Positions 46,646 to 59,771 are shown, numbered from the stretch's first letter. The stretch is 64,000 bases of DNA from Cephalopachus bancanus (GCA_027257055.1 JAPVLO010000575.1:124001-188000); one strand, 5' to 3'. Translations and numbers: made by a program. Notes: a model not told the origin generated them from the letters alone.

Positions 46646-47317
46646 AAATCTAATAAGAACACACCAAAAACATGAATAAGAATGGTTATTCATAGAGGGT
46701 AGGTGGAATGAGGTGTTAAGAATAGGGGAAAGTATACATTTTTTTGTACATTTTCATTTTTTATTTTTAGGTTTTTTTTTTTTTTTTAATCTTTTTTTTT
46801 TTTTAGGAAAAAAGAGAGTGTTGGAAGTGGATGGGGAAGAATCCTGGAGCCAGTGCTGCTTCCCTTGAAGAATACCTGAGAGCAAGATTCCAAGTTCACT
46901 TCCCACGGCAGACGCTTGAGGGAACAGCCCGAACCCCTTCCTTCTGGGATCGCGAGCTGGCCTCGCGGGACCTTGCCCTCTCCAGGGACTCCAGACTTGA
47001 CCGTGGGAAGCATCCCGGCCACACTTCCTTCCTAAGAGAGGCTAGATGGACCTGTGCAGATCGAAGGGTTATGGAAGGGACTCTGGCAGGAGTGGGTGCC
47101 TCCACCCTGCTCCTGCGAGGTTGGACACATTGAGATTGAGTCCCTGCCAGCAGCTGGGATGGCCCAGGAGTGACTGGACTGGGCCCAGCTGCCCTGGGCG
47201 TTGCTGGAGCAGGAGATTTCTGGCTACTGGACTGTATGGCTTCGCTGTGCATTTTCTCCATAGTCCTTCCCTTTCCTTGAGGCGTCTTGCAAAGCTGGAG
47301 TTAATTTGAAAGATGGG
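46646..47317. other. Unassigned intron stretch
   Basis: T-rich start, then GC-rich sequence with overlapping chance reading frames. Confidence 0.5.
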
Positions 47318-47887
47318 GCCAGGCTCGGTGGCTCAGCCTGTAATCCTAGCGCTTTGGGAGGCCGAGGCGAATGGATTGCCTGAGCCGGGGGGTTCGAGAC
47401 CAGCCCTGGCAACTTCGCCAGCCCTTGTCTCTACAATAAATTTTAAAAATTAAGCCAGGTTCGGTGACTCAGCCTGTAATCCCGTGCTTTGGGAGGCTGA
47501 GGTGAGTGGATTGGCTGAGCCCGCGGGTTCGAGACCCGCCTGGGCAACTTGGTGAGACCTCATCTCTACAATAAATCAAAAAAAATCAGCCGGGCATGGT
47601 AGCGCGTGCTACTCGGAAGGCTGAGGCGGAAGGATAGCCAGAGCCCAGTGGGTCGAGGCTGCAGTGGCCAGGAGCGACCACTTCACTCCAGTCTGGGTGA
47701 CAGAGTGAGACTCCAACAACAAAAAAAATTAGCCTGGCGTGGTAGCGTGTTCTGGCTACTTGGAAGGCTGAGGTGGAAGGATTGCCTGAGCCCAGCAGGT
47801 TGAGGCTGCAGTGGCTGTGAGTGTGCCACTGCACTCCAGTCGGGCGATGAAGTGAGACTCCAACTCAAAAAAAAAAAAAAAAGAAAA
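47318..47887 (+). repeat. Alu nested inside an Alu
   Basis: The outer element is 47318-47452 (left arm) plus 47729-47887 (right arm). A full young Alu (47453-47728) sits in its central linker, with AAAAATTA-like repeats at the joints. Confidence 0.88.
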
Positions 47888-47904
47888 ACTCGCTGTGAGA
47901 TTGA

Positions 47905-48245
<341 letters not shown>

Positions 48246-48255
48246 TAAAAGAGGC

Positions 48256-48550
48256 CTGGTTGGGCACAGTGGCTCACATCTGTTATCCCAGCACCCTGGG
48301 AGGCCAAGGCGAGAGAACTGCCTGAGCCCAGGGGTTCAAAACCAGCTTGGGCAACTTGGCAAGACCTCGTTTCTACAATAAATCAAAAAATTAGCCAGCT
48401 GTGGTGGTGTGCACCTGTAGTTCCAGTTACTTGAAAGGCTGAGGTGGAAGGATTGCCAGAGCCCAGTAGGTTGAGGCTGCAGTGGCCGTGAGTGTGCCAC
48501 TGCACTCCAGCCTGGGTGACAGTGAGACCCTGACTTGGGAAAAAGAAAGA
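48256..48550 (+). repeat. Alu
   Basis: CTGGTTGGGCACAGTGGCTC to GACTTGGGAAAAAG. Confidence 0.88.
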
Positions 48551-48656
48551 GACCTGGCTTTTCTCCTGGTGAGCACTGCCCCCTAGACAGGCAATGAGCA
48601 CTACATGCGACCATAGGCTCGGGCGCGGTCATGTTGGCAGGCAAGGCTGGCTAGAT

Positions 48657-48842
48657 CAGTGGCTCCCTGCTTCAGAGCAGCCCCATCATCCCCTGGTCAC
48701 CTGTTAGAGTTGCAGATTCTCAGGCCCCACCCCAGGCCTGCTGGACCAGACACTGGAAATGGGCCCAGGAGTCCAGGTTTGCCAAGCCCTGCAGGTGATG
48801 TTGACCCACTCCCAAGCTGAGAGTTACCAGACTACTGACCTT
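48657..48842 (-). mobile_element. MER5A hAT-Charlie transposon
   Basis: The copy is nearly complete: CAGTGGCTCCCTGCTTC at the start, GGCCCCACCCCAGGCCTGCT in the middle and CAGGTGATGTTGACCC towards the end. Confidence 0.75.
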
Positions 48843-49219
48843 CAAGGAGGCTTTCAGAGAGAGACTGTGCCGTGTGTCAGGTCCTGGTGGCCACTTTCTT
48901 TCTGCTGTCACACTTCTGCTGCCCCACCCCACCCACTGCCGGTTCTTCCGCTATCTCTGCAGCACCAGCTGAGTGGCGGAGACACTTCCCAGGCCTGGCC
49001 TCTGTGACCTCTCCAGGCGGCCACTGCTCTGCCATTCCCAACCCAATTCCGTCTCTCCTCCCAAGGTCCTTAGGCGCCTCCTCTTCTCTGCAGACACTCA
49101 GGCTTCCCACAACCCTCAGGCTGTTGACTCCCAATTCCCTCCTGGGCCTGATCACTGAGCTCCATTGCCTGATTGCTTTGATTGAACGAAGTCTCCTCGG
49201 AATAGCCCGCCAATTTCAA
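48843..49219. other. Unassigned intron stretch
   Basis: C-rich; no recognised repeat. Confidence 0.5.
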
Positions 49220-49492
49220 AACAGACCTCCGAAACATGGACGACCTCACTTGCATGTGGAATCTGAAACCGTCAGACTCATAAAAGGGAGAGCAGAATGT
49301 TGGGTGCCAGGGGCTGGAGGGTGAGGGAGATGAGACGTTATTCCAAGGGTGCACGTTCCGGCGATGCAGGGTAGGTTCTGGAGGTCCGATGGGTAGCACT
49401 CTGACTATAGTTAACAACACTGTGCTGGCCACTTGAAATGTGCTGCGAGGGTAGATCCTAAGCATTTTCATTACAAAAAAAGAAAAGAAAAT

Positions 49493-49740
49493 GGGCACTG
49501 TGGCTCACATCTGTAATCCCAGCACTGTGGGGGGCCAAGGCAGGACAATGGCTTAAGGTCAGGAGTTCGAGACCAGTTGAGCAGCACAGTGAGAATCCAT
49601 CTCCACAGAAAATTTTTAAAAGATTAGATGGGGTGGTGGCGTGAGCCTCTAGTCCTAGCTACTCAGGAGGTTGAGGCAGGAAGATTGCTTGAATCCAGAA
49701 ATTTGAGGTTACGATGGGCCTGGGCAACAGAGTGACGCTG
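49493..49740 (+). repeat. AluJ-like
   Basis: GGGCACTGTGGCTCACATCT to GGGCAACAGAGTGACGCTG, followed by a purine tail. Confidence 0.87.
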
Positions 49741-49746
49741 TGTGTC

Positions 49747-49800
49747 AGGGAGGGAGGGAGGGAGGAAGGAAGGAAGGAAGGAAGGAAGGAGGGAAGAAAA
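49747..49800. repeat. (GGGA)n(GGAA)n microsatellite
   Basis: GGGA units pass into about seven GGAA units; this is the decayed tail of the preceding Alu. Confidence 0.95.
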
Positions 49801-49801
49801 T

Positions 49802-50122
49802 GGGCCGGGCTCGGTGGCTCAGCCTATAATCCCGTGCCTTGGGAGGCTGAGGTGAGTAGATTGCCTGAGCCCGCGGGTTCGAGACCCGCCTGGACAGCAA
49901 GACCTCATCTCTACAATAAATCAGAAAATCAGCTGGGCATGGTAGCGCATGCCTGTAATTCCGGCTACTGGGAAGGCTGAGGCGGAAGGATCGCCGGAGC
50001 CCAGCAGGTCGAGGCTGCGGGGGCCGGGAGCGGCCACTGCACTCCAGGCTGGGCGACAGAGAGAGACTCCGACAAGAAAGAGAGAGAGAGAGAGAGAGAA
50101 AGAAAGAAAGAAAGAAAGAGAA
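49802..50122 (+). repeat. Alu, young type with (GA)n/(GAAA)n tail
   Basis: GGCCGGGCTCGGTGGCTCAG to GAGAGACTCCGACAAG, then GAGA and AGAA repeats. Confidence 0.92.
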
Positions 50123-50215
50123 TGGCAGCTCTATGAGGTGACTGCATGCTAATTAGCTTGACTGTGGTGATCATTTTACAATTGAGATGTATATCAAAGC
50201 GTCAAATCGTACCCT

Positions 50216-50715
50216 TTAACCATCTGCAATTTCCGACAATGCCGCAAAGCCGAAAAATACCCCCACACAGCAGACCTGGCTGGCTGGAGCCCTGCGCCAC
50301 GGCCCGACCTTCAGGAGGACGGTGAGATCGTTGGTCTCCTACGCTCAGGTGGGGTCACAGAGCGCCCAGCAGAGGAAGGAGACTGCCCCTCGGGCGTCTG
50401 GGACAGGTCGAACTTCTCAGGACGAGAAGTTCGGGGTTCAGGGCGGAGTAAGAACGCGTCACGGGAGCAGGTCAGGGTTTGCGCTCCAGAGGGAAGCTGA
50501 GGAAGGCCAGAGGAGTCCCCTCCTCCCAGAACAGGGTCCCCTGGGAAGAAGCCTGCAGAGCCCCAGAGGCCAGCCTCGCCCCTCCCCGGCCCCCGCTCCA
50601 GCTCCCCAGCCCGTTCGCCCTCAAATGCAGCTGGGAAGCCCTAGCATCACCCAGTGCGGAAAGCGGAGGGAGGCAGCGCCAGGAAGGCCAAGAAGCAGCT
50701 CAAAAGAGGAGGCCA
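50216..50715. other. Unassigned GC-rich intron stretch
   Basis: Rich in CpG and GGAGG-type motifs; the 163-residue frame here has no familiar motif. Confidence 0.45.
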
Positions 50716-51010
50716 CGGGCCGAGGGACTCATGCCTGTAATCCCAGCACTTTGGAGGCCGAGGCAGGAGGATTGCTGGAGCCCAGGAGTTGGAGACCAGC
50801 CTGGGCAACATAGTGAGACCCTGTCTCTACAAAAAATCAGTAAAATCAGCCAGACATGGGGATGGTACATGCTTGTAGCCCCAGCGGCTGGGGACACGAA
50901 GGGGGACGGATCGCCTTAGCCCGGGAGGTCGAAGCTGCAGGGTGAGCCATGATCATGTCACTGCCCTCTAGCCTTGGGTGACAGAGTGAGGCCCCAACTC
51001 AAACAAGAGA
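50716..51010 (+). repeat. AluJ-like
   Basis: GGCCGAGGGACTCATGCCTG to CAACTCAAACAAGAG. Confidence 0.87.
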
Positions 51011-51016
51011 GGAGGC

Positions 51017-52400
<1,384 letters not shown>

Positions 52401-52428
52401 GGGTGACTTTCAAACATATCTGCAATTC

Positions 52429-52737
52429 TTTTTTTTTTTTTTTTTTTTTTTGAGTTGGAGTCTCACTCTGTCACCCAGACTGGAGTGCAGTGGCCACTGG
52501 TGGCCACCGCAGCCTCGACCTGCTGGGCTCCGGCGATCCTTCCGCCTCAGCCTTCCGAGGAGCTGGAACTGCTGGAACTACAGGTGCGCGCTACCACGCC
52601 CAGCTAATTTTTTATTTATTGTAGAGGTGAGGTCTCTCCAAGTTGCCCAGGCGGGTCTCGAACCCGCAGGCTCAGGCAATCCACTCACCTCAGCCTCCCA
52701 AAGGCGCGGGACGACAGGCTGAGCCACGGAGCCTGGC
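52429..52737 (-). repeat. Alu, young type with target duplication
   Basis: CATATCTGCAATTCTTT occurs on both sides; it has a T tract of about 23. Confidence 0.94.
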
Positions 52738-52744
52738 ATATCTG

Positions 52745-53430
52745 CAATTCTTTAACAGTCCTTCTATCAAGAGACAGAGTTTAATCCCCCGTCCCTCGAA
52801 CCTGGGTGGGGCTTTGTGACCCATTCCATGAGCAGAATGCAGCAGGGGTGAAGGCGCTGCAGATCGTCCATGTGCTGGTTTCTCTTCAGAGAGCTTGATC
52901 TCTGAAATCGCAGAGAAGCCAGAGATGAGGTACCCGTGGAGAGGGGGATGGGGGCGGGCGGAGAGAAAGAGGGGGAAGAACAGAGGGGATGGGGGAGAGA
53001 ACGGGGGGGGGGGCATCAGAAAGAGAGGGAGAGAGCCCGCAAGAAAGAAAGCGAGAGAGACAGAGCAAGAGAGAGACACAGAGAGACAGCGAGAGAGAGA
53101 GAGAGAGAGAGAGAAGGGAGAGAAAGCAGAGAGAGAGAGAGAGAGAATGGTGCCTGAGGAGCCCCAGCTTCCTCGGCCCCCAGCACTGGTGTCTTCCCAG
53201 CCGCGGCCCCAGACACAAGCACGAGAGCATCCTCCAGCGGACGCCATCAGCGGCCACCATCTGCCCACAGCTGCGGGAGAGCCCCAGGCGAGGACTGCCC
53301 AGCTGGGCCCGTACTGGCGAGCTCATAAATGCCGGCGGTTACTCTGAGTGTCCTGGGTGGCTTCTGCAGGGGTGGGTAAGCAGACACCCGGAGTCCATGT
53401 TCTGAATCACCGCACTGTGAACAAGTGCGC
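52745..53430 (+). mobile_element. Possible MLT1-like LTR with expanded GA tract
   Basis: GGGGCTTTGTGACC..., GCAGAATGCAGCAGGGGTGA and later CTGCCCAGCTGGGC resemble MLT1 LTRs in order. The purine-rich middle (52930-53148) would be an expansion inside it. The assignment is weak. Confidence 0.35.
52930..53148. repeat. Polypurine (GA-rich) tract
   Basis: About 220 bp almost only of G and A on the plus strand, passing from GGGGGA-rich to (GA)n. Confidence 0.9.
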
Positions 53431-53722
53431 CAACCCGTACGTGAGTGGAAGAATGACTCAACGATTTCGACAGCGGGGGAAAGGCCACATACAAAGGGGG
53501 ATCCCCGCCAAGCCAGAATTATTTTTTGGAGGGCAGACCCCTTGTGAGACACTGGGGATTTGTTCCTCCAGATCAAATCGCCAACCGAGGTTTTTATCTG
53601 GAAGTTTTGAGAAGGCTGCATCACAGTTTGCGGAAGAAACATCCCGAATTGTGGCAGACAGGTGACTGCCCGCACCGTGCTGAGTGTTCAGCAGTTCTTG
53701 ACCAAAAAAAGAAAAACAACAT

Positions 53723-54029
53723 CGCCGGGCTCGGTGGCTCGGCCTGTAATCCCGCGCTCTGGGAGGCTGAGGCGAGTGGATTGACTGAGCCCGCGGGTTC
53801 GAGACCCGCCTGGGCAGCGAGACCTCATCTCTACAATAAATCAAAAAACAAAAAATCAGCCGGGCGTGGTAGCGCGTGCCTGTAATTCCGGCTACTCGGA
53901 AGGCTGAGGCGGAAGGATCGCCGGAGCCCAGCGGGTGGAGGCTGCGGTGGCCGGGAGCAGCTGCTGCACTCCAGTCTGGGCGACAGAGTGAGACTCCAAC
54001 TCAAAAAACAAAACAAAACAAAAAAAAAT
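53723..54029 (+). repeat. Alu, young type, in the mariner
   Basis: CGCCGGGCTCGGTGGCTCGG to an AAACAAAACAAAA tail; perfect GCGGGTTCGAGACCCGC. Confidence 0.92.
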
Positions 54030-54167
54030 CACGACCCCTGGTCCCACCCTCCCTATTTACCCGATCTCACCCTGAGAGACCTTTTTTTGTTTATTTCTCC
54101 AATGAGGAAAATCCTCAAAGGGAAACGTTTTGCCAATATGGGAGAGGTGAATCAAAAAACGGCAGAA

Positions 54168-54461
54168 GCCGGACTCGGTGGCTCAGCCTGCAATCCCACG
54201 CCTTGGGAGGCTGAGGTGAGTGGATTGCCGGAGCCCATGGGTTCGAGACCTGCCTGGGCAACTTGGTGAGGCCTCATCTCTATAATAAATCAAAAATCAG
54301 CCGGGCGTGGTAGCACGCGCCTGTAGTTCCAGCTCCTTGGAAGGCTGAGGCGGAAGGATCGCCGGAGCCCAGCAGGTCGAGGCTGTGGTGGCTGGGAGCG
54401 GCCACTGCACTCCAGTCTGGGCGACAGTGAGACTCCAACTCAAAAAAAAACAAACAAAAAC
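54168..54461 (+). repeat. Alu, young type with target duplication, in the mariner
   Basis: AAAAAACGGCAGAAG occurs before and after the element. Confidence 0.93.
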
Positions 54462-54640
54462 AAAAAAACGGCAGAAGCACTAAAAAGGCATCAAAATGGA
54501 CTAGTTCAAAACTGTTACGAGCAATGGGAAAAGCATCTCAACAGGCATATTAAATCAAAAGGAGAGGACTTTGAAGGTGCCTAAAGTTTAAACATGTAAG
54601 AATAAATACACAATTTTTTATAAATAAATTCCATATTTTG

Positions 54641-55158
54641 GGGGGAGGTCTCCCCTCATATTTTAGTTCAAAACATCCAAGAGATGCTTCATGCAAGAGG
54701 AAAGAGATCAAATGGGGCTCCAGGCATAGAGAGGCCATCAGAAGGAGCAGAGTGCAGCAGGGGTGCAGTGGACAAATGCCCACGGGCAGGAAGAAGCTCA
54801 ATGCACAGGGCCATGGAGCATCCTAGGAGAGAAGAATTCTCGTCCGGGAGGAAAGGAACGCACAGGGAACACTGCTAGGCCAGGCTGTGGGGGTCTCGGA
54901 ATCCAGCTGCATTTCCTCTGTAGAATATGGGACTCCCCGAAGCTCCTGAGGGAGTGGTGCCCAGGAAGAACTGTTTCTGGAAGGCGAACTGCCTACAGGT
55001 GTGGGACGTCCAGGGGTGATGCTGAAAGTTAAGGAAGGCCAGTTAAGGATGCTGGTGTTGGGGGAAGGCCGGTTTTCAACCTTCTTACCACTCTCACCCC
55101 CTAAGGAGAAAAGTTAAATTTGAATCTGAGTGTATTGATTCATTTTAATTTAACTACT
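54641..55158. other. Unassigned intron stretch
   Basis: Begins after the probable mariner terminus; nothing further recognised. Confidence 0.5.
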
Positions 55159-55440
55159 GCCGGCTCAGTGACTCAGCCTGTAATCCCGCGCCTTTGGGAG
55201 GCTGAGGTGAGTGGATGGCCTGAGCCCGCGGGTTTGAGACCCAACTTGGTGGCACCTCATCTCTACAATAAATCAAAAACTAGCCGGGCATGGTAGCGCA
55301 TGCCTGTAATTCCAGCTACTCGGAAGGCTGAGGCGGAAGGATCGCCGGAGCCCAGCAGGTCGAGGCTGCGGTGGCCAGGAGCGGCCACTGCACTCCAGTC
55401 TGGGCGACAGAGTGAGACTCCAACTCAAAAAAAAAAAAGA
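55159..55440 (+). repeat. Alu, young type
   Basis: GCCGGCTCAGTGACTCAGCC to A12. Confidence 0.92.
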
Positions 55441-55962
55441 AGGCAGAAGAGTGAGAGGAATCGGTTCTCCTGTGTCACTCCCTGCCCGGCTACGGGCTGC
55501 ACCCTCGCCCAGAGGCCACCACTCCTTTTCCAAGTCCCTGCTTCCTACTCTGACCCTGCAGGCCCTGGCCTGGCAATGGCGGCAACTCTCCCCGGCCCCA
55601 CTGGTGTCACCAGAGCTTGTTGGTTTTCCTCAACCCTGCCACGCCTTTGCAAAGGCACCTCGGAAAACTCTTCAGTCACCTTTGAGCAGCCGTCTGCTTC
55701 CTGCTACGATGTCCTTAATCAGGATGTCCTTTCTTCAGATGCCAGGAGGTGCCCCAGGAGCCTCCACATCTGCCAGACACCAAGACCTGGTTCTTCTCCC
55801 TCACACCTCTCAGACCTCCCCCACCCCCTTCACTATGCTCTTAGCTCAAGCCCTCACCAGCTCTGGTCTGGACCTCGCTGAAGGCCCAGCCAGTGTCCTG
55901 CGTCTGTCCTCAGCCCCTCAGAGCCTCCTCCACGCAGGCCCACAGTGAGCCTCCTAGAGCAA
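55441..55962. other. C-rich unassigned stretch, perhaps L2
   Basis: Phrases such as CCACGCCTTTGCAAAGGCAC and CTTCACTATGCTCTTAGCTC loosely resemble the L2 3' region; not secure. Confidence 0.35.
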
Positions 55963-56262
55963 AACCGGGCGTGGCGAGTCATGCCCGTAATCCCAGCACT
56001 TTGGGAGACCAGGGCGGGAGCATCACTTGAGGCCGCGAGCTCGAGATCAACCTGGGCAACAGAGCAAAAACTTCATCTCTGCAAAAACAAAGCAGAACAA
56101 AAACCAGCTGGGCATGTTGGTGGGCACCTGTCATCCCAGCTACTTGGGAAGCTGAGGTGGGAGGACCGCTTGAGCCCGGGCGTTCAAGGCTGCAGTGAGC
56201 CAAGATCATGCTTCACTGCATCCAGCCTGGGCACCGGAGCAAGACCCTGTCTTTTAAAATAA
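55963..56262 (+). repeat. AluJ-like
   Basis: ACCGGGCGTGGCGAGTCATG to CTGTCTTTTAAAATAAA. Confidence 0.87.
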
Positions 56263-56348
56263 ATTAACTCGTGAAAGCCTTCCCAGAGCTGTGCAGCCGG
56301 TTGCACCTGCCTTCCCTTCGTGTGGCCCTGATCACACTCCCTCCCTGT

Positions 56349-56349
<1 letters not shown>

Positions 56350-56400
<51 letters not shown>

Positions 56401-56410
56401 GCGCGCGCGC
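56350..56410. repeat. (CA)n joined to (GC)n
   Basis: 61 nt of strict purine-pyrimidine alternation: about 24 CA units, then ATGTGCGCGCGCGC. Confidence 0.97.
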
Positions 56411-56701
56411 AAGAGAGAGCTAGCCCAGCCACGTGGAGCCACCCCACTCCCTGACACGCTCCCTGCCTCCTGTCCTGCAGCCTTCACCCATGCACGCCCT
56501 TCTCCCAGGCTGCCTTTCTGCTCTCTCTTGGTCTGCTGGTGCTCACTTCTGCGCATCCTTCCAGACTCACCGCAAGCGTCGCCTCTTGAAAGCAGGCTCT
56601 TGTGGTCCCCTCTCGGGGCAGAACGGACCCCTCCCTTATTTCTCGACTTTGTCAGAAGATAAAGTCTTCACCCTGCCTTGATTCTGTGGTACTCAACTGC
56701 T

Positions 56702-56966
56702 CTTTTTTTTTGAGTTGGAGTCTCACTCTGTCGCCCAAACCGGAGTGCAGTGGCCGCTCCCGGCCACCGCAGCCTCGACCTGCTGGGCTCTGGCGAGCCT
56801 TCCGCCTAAGCCTTTCCAGTAGCCAGAACTACAGGCACGCGCTACCACGCCCGACGAGTTTTTGATTTATTATAGAGATGAGGTCTCGCCAAGTTGCCCA
56901 GGCGGGTCTCGAACCCACGGGCTCAGGCAAAGACATGGGATTACAGGCTGAGCCACCGAGCCCAGC
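56702..56966 (-). repeat. Alu, young type
   Basis: TTTTTTTTGAGTTGGAGTCT to GAGCCACCGAGCCCAGC; a small deletion lies in the left arm. Confidence 0.9.
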
Positions 56967-57161
56967 TTTTGGGAGTCTCACTCTGTCGCCCAGACTGGAG
57001 TGCAGTGGCCGCTCCCAGCCACCGCAGCCTCGACCTGCTGGGCTCCGGCGATCCTTCCGCCTCAGCCTTCCAAGGATCTGGAACTACAGGTACGGCACTA
57101 CCACGCCCAGCTGATTGATTTATCGTACAGATGAGGTCTCACCAAGTTGCCCAGGCGGATT
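56967..57161 (-). repeat. Alu, young type, truncated
   Basis: GGGAGTCTCACTCTGTCGCC to AAGTTGCCCAGGCGGAT; head-to-tail with the previous element. Confidence 0.88.
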
Positions 57162-57249
57162 GCTCTTAATCATGCATCTGCTTCCTCCGCAGAACACTAG
57201 CTTCCTGAGAGCAACAGATTGTTCCATGCAAAATCATTTAATGCATAAA

Positions 57250-57515
57250 GGACCCACTAGGGCAAGCTTCCCAGGCAAGGTTGGCTCCTCCTCGGGGCAG
57301 CCCTTCCCTGGAGCCCCATGGCCAGACCCTCCTGTGCACCCGGCAGCTCCCGGAACTTCCCTCCCCAGCGGCCCTCACAATCTGCCATCTCCACACAGGG
57401 TTTCATTAACCACGGTCTCCCGACTCGCACATCATAAACCCCGGGGACTGTGTCTGTCTTGCTCACTACTGGGTCCACAGGGTCAAGGACCCTGTCCAAC
57501 ACAGTCTAGCAGCTG
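57250..57515 (+). repeat. L2 3' region
   Basis: CGGGGACTGTGTCTGTCTTG with CTCACTACTGGGTCCACAG is the L2 3' end; upstream C-rich sequence is compatible but decayed. Confidence 0.5.
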
Positions 57516-57524
57516 AAAAAATAC

Positions 57525-57836
57525 TTTTTTTGGGGGGAATCAGAGTCTCACTCTATTGCTCAGGCTGGAGGGCGGTGGCACAATCTCAGCTATGGCTGCC
57601 TCCACCTCCTGGGCTCTGGCAATCCTGCCTCAGCCTCCCGAGCAGCTGGGACTAGAGGCATGTGCCACCATACCCGGTTAACTTTTTGATTTATTGTAGA
57701 GGCGAGCTCTTGCTATGATGGCCAGGCTAGTCTCGAACGCCAAGGCTCAGGCAATCCTCTCACCTCGGCCTCCCAAGGTATCCAGCTATGGGCTGCATTC
57801 TTGCTGAGATTACAGGCATGAACCACCGTTCCCGGC
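57525..57836 (-). repeat. Alu
   Basis: GAATCAGAGTCTCACTCTAT to CATGAACCACCGTTCCCGGC. Confidence 0.88.
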
Positions 57837-57859
57837 CACATATTTGTCTTATAACAAAA

Positions 57860-58145
57860 ACTTTTTTTGAGTTGGAGTCTCACTCTGTCGCCCAGACTAG
57901 AGTGCAGTGGCACGCTCCTGGCCACTGCAGCCTCGACCTGCTGGGTTCCAGTGATCCTTCCGCCTCAGCCTTGCAAGTAGCCAGAACTACAGGCGCGCAC
58001 TACCACGCCCGGCTAATTTTTGATTTATTGTAGAGATGAGGTCTCACCAAGTTGCCCGGGTGGATCTCGAACCTACAGGCTCAGACAATCCGCTCGCCTC
58101 GGCCTCCCAAAGTGCTGAGATTACAGGCTGAGCCACAAACCCGGC
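57860..58145 (-). repeat. Alu, young type
   Basis: TTTTTTTGAGTTGGAGTCTC to GAGCCACAAACCCGGCC. Confidence 0.92.
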
Positions 58146-58289
58146 CAAAAAAACATTTTGGTTGGAGACCCTAACCTACTTGTTTCCATCTTTTTCCCTG
58201 ACCATTCTGACAAATTCCCTGGGTATATTTCAAAAGATTCCGTGATGACACGACATCCCCCTTTACTTCCCATCTAGACAGTCTGAACT

Positions 58290-59290
58290 AAAATCAGCAC
58301 CGTGCTGGCAGAAACGCAAAATGGTGCTGCCACTACAGAAAACAGTTACAGCAGGTTCTCAGAAACTTACAAATAGAACTATTGCATGATCTAGCACCCC
58401 ACTTCTAAGTATAAACCCAAAAGAATCTGCTCAAGCTGGGCTCGGTGGCTCAGCCTGTAATCCCGCGCCTTTGGGAGGCTGAGGTGAGTGGATTGCCTGA
58501 GCCCGCGGGTTCGAGACCTGCCTGGGAAACTTGGCGAGACCTCATCTCTACAATAAATCAAAATGAGCCGGGCGTGGTAGCATGTGCCTGTAGTTCCAGC
58601 TACTCGGAAGGCTGAGGCGGAAGGATCGCCGGAGCCCGGCAGGTCGAGGCTGTGGTGGCAAGGAGCGGCCACTGCACTCCAGTCTGGGCGACAGAGTGAG
58701 ACTCCCACTCAAAAAAAAAAAAAAGAATTTGCTCAAGATCAGATATCTGCACACCCACGTTCACAGCAGCATTATTCACAACAGCCGAAAAGGAGAAACC
58801 ACCCAGATGCCCATCCACAGGTGAACAGGTAAGCAACATGTGGTCTATACATGCCATGAACTATTCTTCAGCCCTTAACAATAGAAATCTTATCACATGC
58901 TACGACAGGTGCCTCGAAGATGTTACACTAGGTGAAATAAACCGGTCACAAAAGCCAGCCAGAAATAGTATGGAATCACTTATATGAAGTACTTAGACTA
59001 GTCAAAATCATTGTGACAGAAAGCAAAATGACACTTATCAGGGGCTGGGAAGTGGGGGAGGAATGGGGAGTCATTGTCTAATTTCTTCTTTATTTTTCTT
59101 TATCTCAGTAGCTTTAAGGGATACAAACAATTTTGGCTTGGGCTTTAAGTATACTCACCACCTGGAATCATTGTTTCATGAGTACAGAAAAAGCTCTGGA
59201 GTTGGGTGGTGGTGATGGTTGGACAAGAATGTGAACCTACTTAGTGACACTGGATTATATACTTAAAAATGGTTAAAATGGCAAAATTTG
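58290..59290 (+). mobile_element. Old L1 3' end split by an Alu
   Basis: CAGCAGCATTATTCACAACA, GATGCCCATCCACAGGTGAA and TTATCAGGGGCTGGGAAGTG mark the L1M ORF2 end and 3' UTR. The inserted Alu is bounded by AAAAGAATYTGCTCAAG duplications. Confidence 0.85.
58436..58720 (+). repeat. Alu, young type with target duplication, in L1
   Basis: AAAAGAATCTGCTCAAG precedes and AAAAGAATTTGCTCAAG follows. Confidence 0.94.
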
Positions 59291-59771
59291 TATTCTCTCT
59301 CTCTATTTTATATTACATATATATATATTTTTTTTTTTTTTCTTTCACAACTTTTTAAAAAACCGGCGTTGTGACATCTCGCCTGACAAACGGAGGCGAA
59401 ACCCCGTGCCTCTGGACGTTCCGGGCAGGGCAGCCGCCGAATCAAGCAGCTGGGCGCTTAGACAAGGTATTTGGTTTCCACTGATCCCTGGGATTACTAG
59501 AAAGCTGCTAGGTTTTTAATCTTTTCTCTTTCCAGAGAGAGGTCACCCAAGGGGTATCCAGCTCTGGGCAGATCCCCCGCTCCCAGCTCCTTCTAAACAC
59601 CAGTCCCCAGGAAGTCCCTCTCAGAGAAAACAGACAGGGAGGCGGGCACAGCCACGATGCTCTTGACGACGGATGCTCTCACTCAAAAGACCTGCCTAGC
59701 CCGGGGTGGGGGGGTCCTTCAGGAACGCGGTCTTGGGCCAGCACTTCGGGGGGCTGGGCCCAGGCTCCGCT
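59291..59771. other. Unassigned intron stretch
   Basis: AT-rich (TATATA, T tract) then GC-rich anonymous sequence. Confidence 0.5.

Larger units (their letters stand above)
49220..50215 (+). mobile_element. Old L1 3' UTR split by two Alus
   Basis: The first part (49220-49490) has GGGTGCCAGGGGCTGGAGGG and GACTATAGTTAACAACACTG. The second part (50125-50215) continues with TTAGCTTGACTGTGGTGATC and AATCGTACCCTTTAA. Two Alus and their simple tails fill the middle. Confidence 0.8.
53440..54640 (+). mobile_element. Degenerate mariner transposon, split by two Alus
   Basis: The plus strand encodes a decayed mariner transposase: VPPDQIANRGFYLEVLRRL and KKHPELWQTGD up to about 53700. After an Alu (53723-54029) it resumes with VPHPPYLPDLTLRDLFLF and KGKRFANMGEVNQKTAEA. 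A second Alu (54168-54461) follows, then KGIKMD, FKT, SNGKSIST in shifted frames and a degenerate GEDFEGA terminus. Family order (YLEVL, HPPYSPDL, FEGD) is kept although frames and the catalytic region are broken. The 3' end AGAATAAATACACA is shared with the fragment at 46379-46502. Confidence 0.8.

Noticed and set aside
52886..53405. Arg/Glu-rich and Ser/Leu-rich frames of about 140-190 residues
   Set aside because: They are translations of the GA-rich simple repeat on either strand.
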